Of a stretch of 64,000 nucleotides of DNA, positions 1 through 6,282 are shown one piece after another (position 1 is the first letter of the stretch; each line of letters opens with the position of its first letter). Position numbers and translations under genes: made by a program. The stretch is from Herbaspirillum sp. SJZ107 (GTDB lineage Bacteria; Pseudomonadota; Gammaproteobacteria; Burkholderiales; Burkholderiaceae_D): positions 124,001 through 188,000 of the forward strand of contig NZ_VFNH01000003.1 in NCBI RefSeq assembly GCF_006715485.1. Reading direction: 5' to 3'. The notes beneath the pieces are model-generated. The model made no database searches and had not been told where the DNA came from. It was given only the letters and a program-made list of their open reading frames with translations.

Positions 1-514
1 CGATGTGCCGGTCTGGATCCTCGGTTCCAGCCTGTTCGGCGCCCAGCTCGCCGCCGCGCTCGGCCTGCCCTACGCTTTCGCGTCGCACTTCGCGCCGCAG
101 ATGATGATGCAGGCGATCGAGATCTACCGCGCCACCTTCCGCCCGTCGGCCCAGCTCGACAAGCCGCACGTGATGCTCGGCTTTAACGTGTTCGCCGCGG
201 ACACCGATGCCGAAGCCCACCTGCGCGCAACCTCGATGCAGCAGGCTTTCGTCAACCTGCGCACCGGCAACCCGACCAAGCTGAAGCCGCCGGTCGAAGG
301 CTACCTCGACCTGCTCGGCCCGGCGGAACGCGGCATGCTCGATTCGGTGCTGTCGTGCTCCGCAATCGGCTCGCCGGCCACCGTCGCCCAGCAGCTGAAG
401 GCCTTCATCGAGCGCACCGGCGCCGACGAGCTGATGATCACCTCGCAGATCTTCGACCACAAGGCGCGCCTGCGTTCCTACGAGATCACCGCCGACATCC
501 AGCGCGGCAGCTGA
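1..514 (+). CDS. LLM-class flavin-dependent oxidoreductase, C-terminal part (5'-truncated by the window)
   Basis: The reading frame is open from the first base, so this is the last ~170 residues of a longer gene; the GTG at 5 is internal. The visible segment WILGSSLFGAQLAAALGLPY followed by an AFASHFAP motif is typical of the second half of bacterial luciferase-like (LLM class) FMN/F420-dependent monooxygenases, as is the closing GADELMITSQIFDH region before a basic tail. Members of this family use reduced flavin in the cytoplasm to oxidise small substrates; the substrate cannot be told from this fragment. A 12-bp perfect hairpin follows 33 bp after the stop. The family call is firm and the function open. 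Confidence 0.85.
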   Translation, partial: DVPVWILGSSLFGAQLAAALGLPYAFASHFAPQMMMQAIEIYRATFRPSAQLDKPHVMLGFNVFAADTDAEAHLRATSMQQAFVNLRTGNPTKLKPPVEGYLDLLGPAERGMLDSVLSCSAIGSPATVAQQLKAFIERTGADELMITSQIFDHKARLRSYEITADIQRGS

Positions 515-546
515 GCCCGCCATATTGTTTCAATTGTTTCTATCGT

Positions 547-576
547 GGGGTGCCGCACATTCAAGTGCGGCACCCC
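547..576 (+). terminator. Strong hairpin after the luciferase-like gene
   Basis: Arms GGGGTGCCGCAC (547-558) and GTGCGGCACCCC (565-576) are perfectly complementary around a 6-nt loop, 33 bp after the stop codon. There is no T-run after it, so it is either a non-canonical terminator or an mRNA-stabilising hairpin. Confidence 0.5.
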
Positions 577-633
577 GCACTACTCTAAGGTCATCGAGCG
601 GCATTGGCGCCGCCGCATGAACAGGAGAACAAC

Positions 634-936
634 ATGAACACCAAACTCGCCCTTGCATCCATCATCGTTTCGCTGCCGCTGGCATTCGCCTCGGGCGGCG
701 CTGCCGCCAAGCCGGGCTGCCTGAAAGGCGCCGCCGTGGGCGCGGTCGGCGGCCACTTCCTCGGCAAGCACCACGTGCTGGGTGCAGCCGCCGGTTGCGC
801 CGTGGGCCACCACATGGCCAAGAAGCAGGAGCGTCAACAGCAGCAGGCACAGGCGCAAGCCAATGCGCAGGCCCAGGCTCAGGCCAATGCGCAGGCCCAG
901 GCTGCGCGTAATCAGCAGGCAAATGGCCGCCGATAA
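634..936 (+). CDS. Small exported glycine-zipper protein with Gln/Ala repeat tail
   Basis: The ATG at 634 has AGGAGA 5-10 nt upstream; an in-frame TTG at 604 is ignored. The 100-residue product starts with a signal peptide (MNTKLALASIIVSLPLAF, probable cleavage after ASGGAAA). A glycine-zipper segment follows with two imperfect copies of a GAAxGxxxGHxxxK unit, rich in His. The C-terminal third is a low-complexity Gln/Ala/Asn tail encoded partly by a 21-bp direct repeat. Glycine-zipper proteins of this size are usually periplasmic or outer-membrane associated. No specific function is known to me. The gene stands alone between a terminator-like hairpin and a hairpin repeat doublet. Confidence 0.75.
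   Translation: MNTKLALASIIVSLPLAFASGGAAAKPGCLKGAAVGAVGGHFLGKHHVLGAAAGCAVGHHMAKKQERQQQQAQAQANAQAQAQANAQAQAARNQQANGRR
859..903 (+). repeat. 21-bp direct repeat inside the Gln/Ala tail
   Basis: A 21-bp unit beginning GCCAATGCGCAGGCCCAGG is present at 859-879 and again at 883-903 with 3 bp between. It encodes the ANAQAQA repeats of the small exported protein; copy-number change would keep the frame. Confidence 0.8.
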
Positions 937-952
937 GATCGCTGTCATATGA

Positions 953-1045
953 ACCGTCGCCCCTGCCAAGGCAGGGGCCCAAGGCTGCATGCGCTAAGGT
1001 AACGCAACTAACTTGGCCCCCTGCCTTTGCAGGGGCGACGTGCAA
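953..1045. repeat. Inverted doublet of REP-like hairpin elements
   Basis: Copy one has arms GCCCCTGC (959-966) and GCAGGGGC (971-978); copy two has arms CCCCTGC (1018-1024) and GCAGGGG (1029-1035). Read on opposite strands, both follow the pattern GTCGCCCCTGC, AAG, GCAGGGG, then CCAAG, so they form a head-to-head pair around a ~35-bp spacer, as in REP/BIME elements. They lie between two convergent genes. Related single copies occur at 3479-3510 and 35599-35624. Confidence 0.75.
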
Positions 1046-1075
1046 GGGTTCACGCAACAATGGAGGCGCGATGAT

Positions 1076-1666
1076 TCAAGCGTCCCCCGTCCCCGCCTGC
1101 AGCGCATCGATCACCTCCCGCATCGAGCGCACTTTCCCCATTGTCCTGAACGCGTTCTCGCACGCAAAATTGTGCGCTTCCGCCTTCATGCTGCTCATCG
1201 CATCCTCCACGAACACCAGCGCATAACCGCGGTCGAACGCCGCGCGTGCGGTCGACTCCACGCCGTAATTGGTGGCGATCCCGCCGAGGATGATGGTCTT
1301 GATGTTGCGCCGGCGCAGCAGCTGGTCCAGCTCGGTCCCGTAGAACGCGCCCCACTGGCGCTTGGTCACCACATGGTCGGTGGCCTGCACCTGCGCTTCC
1401 GGCGCGAAGTACAACGCGTCCGGCGGTGGCGCAGGGGTGCCGGGCTTCGTCATCGGCGCATCCGCGGGCAGCGCCAGCAACTGGTCGGCCAGCACGCGCA
1501 CGTAGATGACCATGGCGCCGCGGTCGCGCATCTCGCCGGCCAGCATCGCGCAATTGCCGGCCACGCGCTCGGCCGGATGCGGCGCCAGCGCGCGTTGTAC
1601 ATTAAAGTTCTGCAAGTCGATGAGCACCAGCGCGGTGCGGGCGATATCGATCGTCAAGTCGCTCAT
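1076..1666 (-). CDS. Isochorismatase-family protein, YecD-like, lacking the catalytic cysteine
   Basis: This 196-residue single-domain protein has the cysteine-hydrolase fold: TALVLIDLQNFN near the N-terminus carries the first catalytic Asp, the Lys lies in VVTKRQWGAFYG, and the third motif reads GGIATNYGVESTARAAFDRG. In active isochorismatases and nicotinamidases that motif has Cys in place of Gly (TNxCV). The same Gly is present in E. coli YecD, so this belongs to that non-cysteine subgroup, whose reaction is unclear. The start has AGGAGG 10 nt upstream. It is divergent from the M1 peptidase gene with a 77-bp shared upstream region. Confidence 0.85.
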   Translation of the reverse strand: MSDLTIDIARTALVLIDLQNFNVQRALAPHPAERVAGNCAMLAGEMRDRGAMVIYVRVLADQLLALPADAPMTKPGTPAPPPDALYFAPEAQVQATDHVVTKRQWGAFYGTELDQLLRRRNIKTIILGGIATNYGVESTARAAFDRGYALVFVEDAMSSMKAEAHNFACENAFRTMGKVRSMREVIDALQAGTGDA

Positions 1667-1743
1667 GAATGAATCCTCCTTGGCCCCAAGTATTCAGTAA
1701 CTGGAAGTTTGGCGGCGCGCGTGCGGCGTGATAAATTTCTCAG

Positions 1744-3447
1744 ATGAAAAAAGCCGCCACCGCCCTCGCCTGTTCCCTTCTGACCGCCTGCGCCACGCAG
1801 CCGGCCCTCACCGAGCTCACCGTCAACTCCGGCGTCGCCCGCAATCCCGACCAGCTGGCCCTCGAGTTCGACAAAGCCGACCTGCAGCTGCGCGTGGAAC
1901 CCGCCAGCCGCAGCATCCGCGGCGATGCCCTGCTGACCTTCGGCACCCGGGCGCCGCTCGACCGCATCGACCTCGACCTCGACCGCAACCTGCCGATCGA
2001 CGCCATCGAGGTCGACGGCCAGCCGCTGCCGGCGGCGCGCTGGCGCAATCCCGAGGGCCGCCTGGCGATCGACCTGCCGCGGCGGCTGGAGCCGGGCAGG
2101 CAGGTGACGATCCGGGTGCGCTACCACGGCCAGCCGCACGTGGCAAAGAAAGCGCCCTGGGACGGCGGCTTCGTCTGGTCGGCCACGCCCGACGGCCAGC
2201 CGTGGGTCGCCAGCGCCGTCGAAGGCGAAGGCTGCGACCTGTTCTGGCCCTGCATCGACCACCCGATGGGCAAGCCCAAGCAGGTCGACGAGCACATCAC
2301 GGTGCCGGCGCCGCTGGTGGCGGCCGGCAACGGCGTCGCCATGGGCGTGACCGATGCCGATGGCTGGCGCACCTGGCACTGGCGCGCAAAAAACCCGAGC
2401 ACCTACGGCGTCTCGATCAACGTCGGCCCCTACAAGCTGCTGGAAGGCAGCTACGCCAGCCGCTTCGGCAACACGATCCCGCTGCGCATGTGGTACCTGC
2501 CGCAAAGCGAAAAAGGCGCAAGGGAACTGTTTGCGGAATTCCCGCAGATGCTGGACTTCTTCGAGGGCACGATCGGCCCCTACCCCTTCGGCGACGAAAA
2601 AATGGGCGTGGTGGAAACCCCGCACAAGGGCATGGAGCACCAGACCATCAATGCCTACGGCAACGGCTACGCCAAGACGCCCTACGGCTACGACGACCTG
2701 CTGCAGCACGAATTCGCCCACGAATGGTTCGGCAACCAGCTGACCAATGCCGACTGGGACGACATGTGGCTGCATGAAGGCCTGGGCAGCTACATGCAGC
2801 CGCTGTACATGCAGTCGCTGCGCGGCGACCAGGAATATTTTGCCGCCCTGCTGCAGCAGCGCGCCGCCATCCGCAACAAGGCGCCGATCGTGTCGGGCAA
2901 GCCGCGCCGCGAGGAAGACGTCTACGTCATCGAGCGCGGCGGCCCCGGCCAGGACATCTACTACAAGGGCTCGCTGGTGATGCACACGCTGCGCGGCCTG
3001 ATCGGCGACGACGCCTTTTTCCGCACCGTGCGCGAAGCCGTGTACGGCACCGCCGACCCGCGCCCCGGCAACTTCACGCCGCGCTACGGCACCACGCCGG
3101 AATTCATGGCGATCGCCAGGCGCGTGAGCGGCCGCGACCTCGACTGGTTCTTCCAGGCGTATCTCTATCAGGCGGCCCTGCCCGACCTGCAGGCGACGCG
3201 CAGCGGCGACACCCTGCAACTGGCGTGGAAAACCGAAAAGAACACCCCGTTCCCGATGCCGGTCGAGGTGCGCGTGGGACAGCGCATGGTGAGCCTGCCA
3301 ATGACCGGTGGGCGCGGCAGCGTGGCCATCGGCAAGGGCGAGAGCTGGACGCTGGATCCGCATTCGAAGGTGTTGCGGCGCGAGCTGCGGTTCGAGCGGT
3401 ATCAGCAGTATCTGGATGAGCAGAAGAAAAAGAAGGCGAGTAAATAA
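1744..3447 (+). CDS. M1-family zinc metallopeptidase, lipoprotein
   Basis: The 567-residue product begins with a lipoprotein signal (lipobox LTAC, Cys16), so it is probably anchored in the envelope. Residues ~40-230 form the beta-rich N-terminal domain of aminopeptidase-N-like enzymes. The catalytic domain carries HEFAH at 322-326, the third zinc ligand Glu345 in WLHEG exactly 19 residues later, and a degenerate exopeptidase motif GMEHQ (297-301) in place of GAMEN. It is shorter than PepN (~870 residues) and lacks the large helical C-terminal domain, ending with a lysine-rich tail. The expected reaction is removal of N-terminal residues from peptides. The upstream Shine-Dalgarno is weak. Confidence 0.92.
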   Translation: MKKAATALACSLLTACATQPALTELTVNSGVARNPDQLALEFDKADLQLRVEPASRSIRGDALLTFGTRAPLDRIDLDLDRNLPIDAIEVDGQPLPAARWRNPEGRLAIDLPRRLEPGRQVTIRVRYHGQPHVAKKAPWDGGFVWSATPDGQPWVASAVEGEGCDLFWPCIDHPMGKPKQVDEHITVPAPLVAAGNGVAMGVTDADGWRTWHWRAKNPSTYGVSINVGPYKLLEGSYASRFGNTIPLRMWYLPQSEKGARELFAEFPQMLDFFEGTIGPYPFGDEKMGVVETPHKGMEHQTINAYGNGYAKTPYGYDDLLQHEFAHEWFGNQLTNADWDDMWLHEGLGSYMQPLYMQSLRGDQEYFAALLQQRAAIRNKAPIVSGKPRREEDVYVIERGGPGQDIYYKGSLVMHTLRGLIGDDAFFRTVREAVYGTADPRPGNFTPRYGTTPEFMAIARRVSGRDLDWFFQAYLYQAALPDLQATRSGDTLQLAWKTEKNTPFPMPVEVRVGQRMVSLPMTGGRGSVAIGKGESWTLDPHSKVLRRELRFERYQQYLDEQKKKKASK

Positions 3448-3478
3448 GGCCGGCGCTCGACGATATACGTAACCCTTG

Positions 3479-3510
3479 CCCGTCGCCCCTGCGAAGGCAG
3501 GGGCGACGGG
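3479..3510. repeat. REP-like hairpin between convergent genes
   Basis: A perfect 14-bp stem, CCCGTCGCCCCTGC (3479-3492) and its complement (3497-3510), flanks a 4-nt loop. The upstream flank AACCCTTGC matches the flank of the second copy of the doublet near 1040. It sits between the convergent M1 peptidase and TonB receptor genes and could act as a bidirectional transcription barrier. Confidence 0.8.
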
Positions 3511-3545
3511 CTCAGGCCAACAATATTACGCGCGTTACTTGCTCA

Positions 3546-5729
3546 TCAAAAATTCGTCTCCATCGTCACCCGCAACTTCGGCCCGCTCTGATAATCCCAA
3601 CGCCGCTTCTGCAGGTTCCCGGCCCCGTCCAGGTAAGCGATCGCCGACCCTTCATCCTCGCCCAGGATATTCGCCAGCGCCACCCGCCATTGCAGCTTCG
3701 GCCCCGCCTTCCACACCACGTAGGCATCCAGGTCGCGCCGGGCCCAGGCATAGGCCCAGCGGTCGGCCGCCACCCGTGCCCGCACCGCATCCTTGAAGGC
3801 GAAGCTGCCGCCCATGCTCCAGGCGCCGCGCCGGTAGTCGAGCGCCAGCAGGGCCGACAGCGGCACCTGCTGTTCCATGCGGTTGTCCGGCCCCGGGATC
3901 GAATCGACGCGCGACCAGTTGCGGCTGAGGCTGGCGCGCAGGTCCAGCGCTGGCGCGCCTTCGATTATGGTTTTCAAAGGGAAGCGCGTCTCCAGCTCGA
4001 CGCTCCGGGTCTCGGCGCGGGCTTCGTTGACCGGAGTCATGACCCAGCGGTAGCCATCGAAGTACACGCGGTTGCTGGTGTAATTGCCGATGCGGCGCAG
4101 CGAGGTGCCGAGCGAGACCATGGCCTCCTTGGCCCAGTAATGCTCCCAGGCGGCGTCCAGGCCCCAGGCCAGTTCCGGGCGCAGGTTCGGGTTGCCCTGG
4201 AAGTCGGCTTCGGTCGGGCTGTTGTTTTCGTAGGTCTGGCGGCGCGGCAATAAATTGCCCAGAAAAGGCGCTTTATAGGTGCGGCTGAGGGCGACGCGCA
4301 ACTGGCTGGCCTTGCCCTCCTCGGCTTTGGCGCCGGGCAGTTTCCATAGCAACTGGGCGAGCGGACTCCAGACGCTGGACCGGATCGTGGTCGTGTCGAA
4401 CACATTGCCGGAGGCCCGTGTGCGCAACCCTTCCCAGCGTATGCCGGCGTAGGCCGACAGCGCCTCGCCCAGCTTCCATTCGTCCTGCCCGTACAACGCC
4501 AGGCGGCGCAGGTTGACATGGAAGAGTTCATCGGGGAGGACGCCCGGCACCAGCGGCTGCAGCGTATCGCGTTCGGCGCGCGTCTCGCGGTGCCGGCTGA
4601 CAGCGCCGTCCCAACCGACGCTGAGCGCATGCCCGCTGTCGAGTTTGACGGTGTATTTGCCGGTGGAAGTGATGCCGCGTTCGCGCAGGCCGGCCTCGAC
4701 GCTGTCGTCGGTCACCGGCTGCCCGCCGATGCCATTGCCGGAGCGTAGCTGCAGGTTGCGGCCCTCGGCCCCCTCCAGCCCTACCCTGGCCTCCAGCGTC
4801 GATCCGGAGGCGAAGGCATGGGTCCACGCCAGCGTCGAGCGCAGCGCCGTATAGTCCGCTTCCATGGCGCTGACGAAGTCGGGCACCGGCGGCGGGCTGC
4901 CGGTCTCGGTCGTGATCAGCGTGTGAATGTGGTTGCGGAAGCGCCTGCCATTGAGCAGGGTCTGCCATTCCAGCGTGTCGCCGCCGTCGAGGGTCCAATT
5001 GAATTTCGGGCTGAAGCCGAAGCGGTTCATGCGGCCATCCTCGGGCATCGCACTGGCACGCCGCAGGGTGACGGCGCCGCCGGGTGCCACCGTTTCCTCG
5101 GTCGCGGAGACGTGCGGGCGCGACAGGCTGTCGTGCTCGGCATTGGCGGCCACCGAGTACGAGGACTTGTCGCCGCGTTCGGCCATGTCGAAGGACGCCC
5201 GCGGACCCTGGAAATCGCTGGAAGCCAGGTAGCCCAGCTTGGCCTCGCGTTGCGTCTTGCGCACGCTGCGCCGCAACACGATATTGATGGTGCCGGCGAT
5301 GCCCTGCGCCGAATATTCCGCCGTCTGCGCACGCAGCACCTCGATGCGCTCGATCAGCTCGGGCGACAGCGCATCCAGCGTATACCCGGACGGCATGCGC
5401 TCGCCGTTGACCAGTACCTGGGTATAGCCGCCGCCCAGGCCGCGCATCTGTACCTGGGTGTCGCGGCCGCTGGTGGTGACCGTCAGGCCGGGGATACGCC
5501 GGAAGACGTCGAGCACGTTGCTGTCGCCATACCGCTCCAGGTCCTGGCGTCCGATCACGATTCTCATGGCGGTATCGTCGCGCCGCGCATCGTAGTCGCT
5601 GCCCTTGATTTCCACCTGCGGCACCGGCTTGGGCGTGTCCGCTTGCTGGGCATGGGCAAGCAGAGCGACAGGCGCGAGCGTTGCCAGCATGGCCAGCTGG
5701 CGCGTATGTGAAGCGGAAACGACAGGCAT
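3546..5729 (-). CDS. TonB-dependent outer-membrane receptor
   Basis: This 727-residue protein has a signal peptide ending near ALLAHAQQ, a plug domain at ~40-150 (IGRQDLERYGDSNVLDVFRR, then a PGLTV motif, LVNGERMPSG and a final ELIERIEVLRA/TINIVL segment) and a 22-strand-type beta-barrel ending in the outer-membrane signature with C-terminal Phe. No long N-terminal signalling domain is present, so it is not a FecA-type transducer. The ligand cannot be assigned. GGGGAGA lies 7 nt before the ATG. The upstream region (5786-5805) holds GTAACG...CGTTTAC, faintly like a LacI-family half-site pair. It is convergent with the M1 peptidase gene. Confidence 0.93.
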   Translation of the reverse strand: MPVVSASHTRQLAMLATLAPVALLAHAQQADTPKPVPQVEIKGSDYDARRDDTAMRIVIGRQDLERYGDSNVLDVFRRIPGLTVTTSGRDTQVQMRGLGGGYTQVLVNGERMPSGYTLDALSPELIERIEVLRAQTAEYSAQGIAGTINIVLRRSVRKTQREAKLGYLASSDFQGPRASFDMAERGDKSSYSVAANAEHDSLSRPHVSATEETVAPGGAVTLRRASAMPEDGRMNRFGFSPKFNWTLDGGDTLEWQTLLNGRRFRNHIHTLITTETGSPPPVPDFVSAMEADYTALRSTLAWTHAFASGSTLEARVGLEGAEGRNLQLRSGNGIGGQPVTDDSVEAGLRERGITSTGKYTVKLDSGHALSVGWDGAVSRHRETRAERDTLQPLVPGVLPDELFHVNLRRLALYGQDEWKLGEALSAYAGIRWEGLRTRASGNVFDTTTIRSSVWSPLAQLLWKLPGAKAEEGKASQLRVALSRTYKAPFLGNLLPRRQTYENNSPTEADFQGNPNLRPELAWGLDAAWEHYWAKEAMVSLGTSLRRIGNYTSNRVYFDGYRWVMTPVNEARAETRSVELETRFPLKTIIEGAPALDLRASLSRNWSRVDSIPGPDNRMEQQVPLSALLALDYRRGAWSMGGSFAFKDAVRARVAADRWAYAWARRDLDAYVVWKAGPKLQWRVALANILGEDEGSAIAYLDGAGNLQKRRWDYQSGPKLRVTMETNF

Positions 5730-5878
5730 GTAATCTCCCCGAAACGGATATTAAGCACTTAGTGGAACAACAATATGCCAGTTCGGTAACGATTACAACG
5801 TTTACATGGAAATTTATTTGCTATTAACTAGCAATTCAGATTACTTTAATGAGGAATTCCATGGCGCGGACACACAAC

Positions 5879-5904
5879 AAAAAGCCCCCGGGCTAGCGGG
5901 GGCT
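5879..5904 (-). terminator. Rho-independent terminator of the 47-residue gene
   Basis: On the minus strand, arms AGCCCCC and GGGGGCT around an 8-nt loop run directly into TTTTTG. It lies 50 bp after the stop of the small gene at 5954-6097 and separates it from the TonB receptor gene. Confidence 0.85.
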
Positions 5905-5953
5905 TCGGTCGCTTCGCTCGCGCGAAGCAGAAATCAGGTAAAACGGCGGCAGC

Positions 5954-6097
5954 TTACAGCGGCGGCAGGAAACCATCCTTGTAAGGCGCGCCAGCCAGTT
6001 CGAGGGCGCGGCGCACTTCCTTGCGGAAGCTTTCCAGGAAACGGCTCAGGCCGGATTTGGTGACGGTCGGGTTCGATGCGGTGGTGGTGGCATTCAT
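5954..6097 (-). CDS. 47-residue protein of unknown function
   Basis: An ATG at 6097 is preceded by AAGGAG at optimal spacing; a longer in-frame start at 6154 would lie across the promoter and is rejected. The peptide has a Thr/Ser-rich N-terminus (MNATTTASNPTVTKSGLS), an amphipathic basic helix (RFLESFRKEVRRALELAG) and a short tail APYKDGFLPPL. It has no signal peptide, no Cys and no transmembrane segment. It has its own promoter, a 13-bp inverted repeat upstream and a good terminator downstream, so it is a monocistronic transcription unit. I do not recognise a family. Confidence 0.75.
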   Translation of the reverse strand: MNATTTASNPTVTKSGLSRFLESFRKEVRRALELAGAPYKDGFLPPL

Positions 6098-6137
6098 TTG
6101 CAACTCCTTGAATTCATTAACGTTCAGCGATGAATCA

Positions 6138-6167
6138 AGTGTAGTCGCCCACAAGATATACGTCCAA
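6138..6167 (-). promoter_or_regulatory. Candidate sigma-70 promoter of the 47-residue gene
   Basis: On the minus strand, TTGGAC (6162-6167) is separated by 18 nt from TACACT (6138-6143), giving a transcript start ~34 nt before the ATG. The spacer overlaps one arm of the inverted repeat. Confidence 0.45.
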
Positions 6168-6210
6168 TTTCAATTTCAGATCACATCGATAAACCGAACG
6201 TATATCTTGT
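6151..6210. promoter_or_regulatory. 13-bp perfect inverted repeat, operator candidate
   Basis: ACAAGATATACGT (6151-6163) and its exact reverse complement (6198-6210) are 34 bp apart. The proximal arm overlaps the -35 element and spacer of the candidate promoter of the small gene. Arms this long and this far apart fit two binding sites of one regulator better than a terminator, because no T-run follows. Confidence 0.55.
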
Positions 6211-6282
6211 CGAAACTCCATCTGCTGCACCGCACAACCGATATCACGGCTGTGCATTTCTCATGGGCAATTTTTCGAAAAA

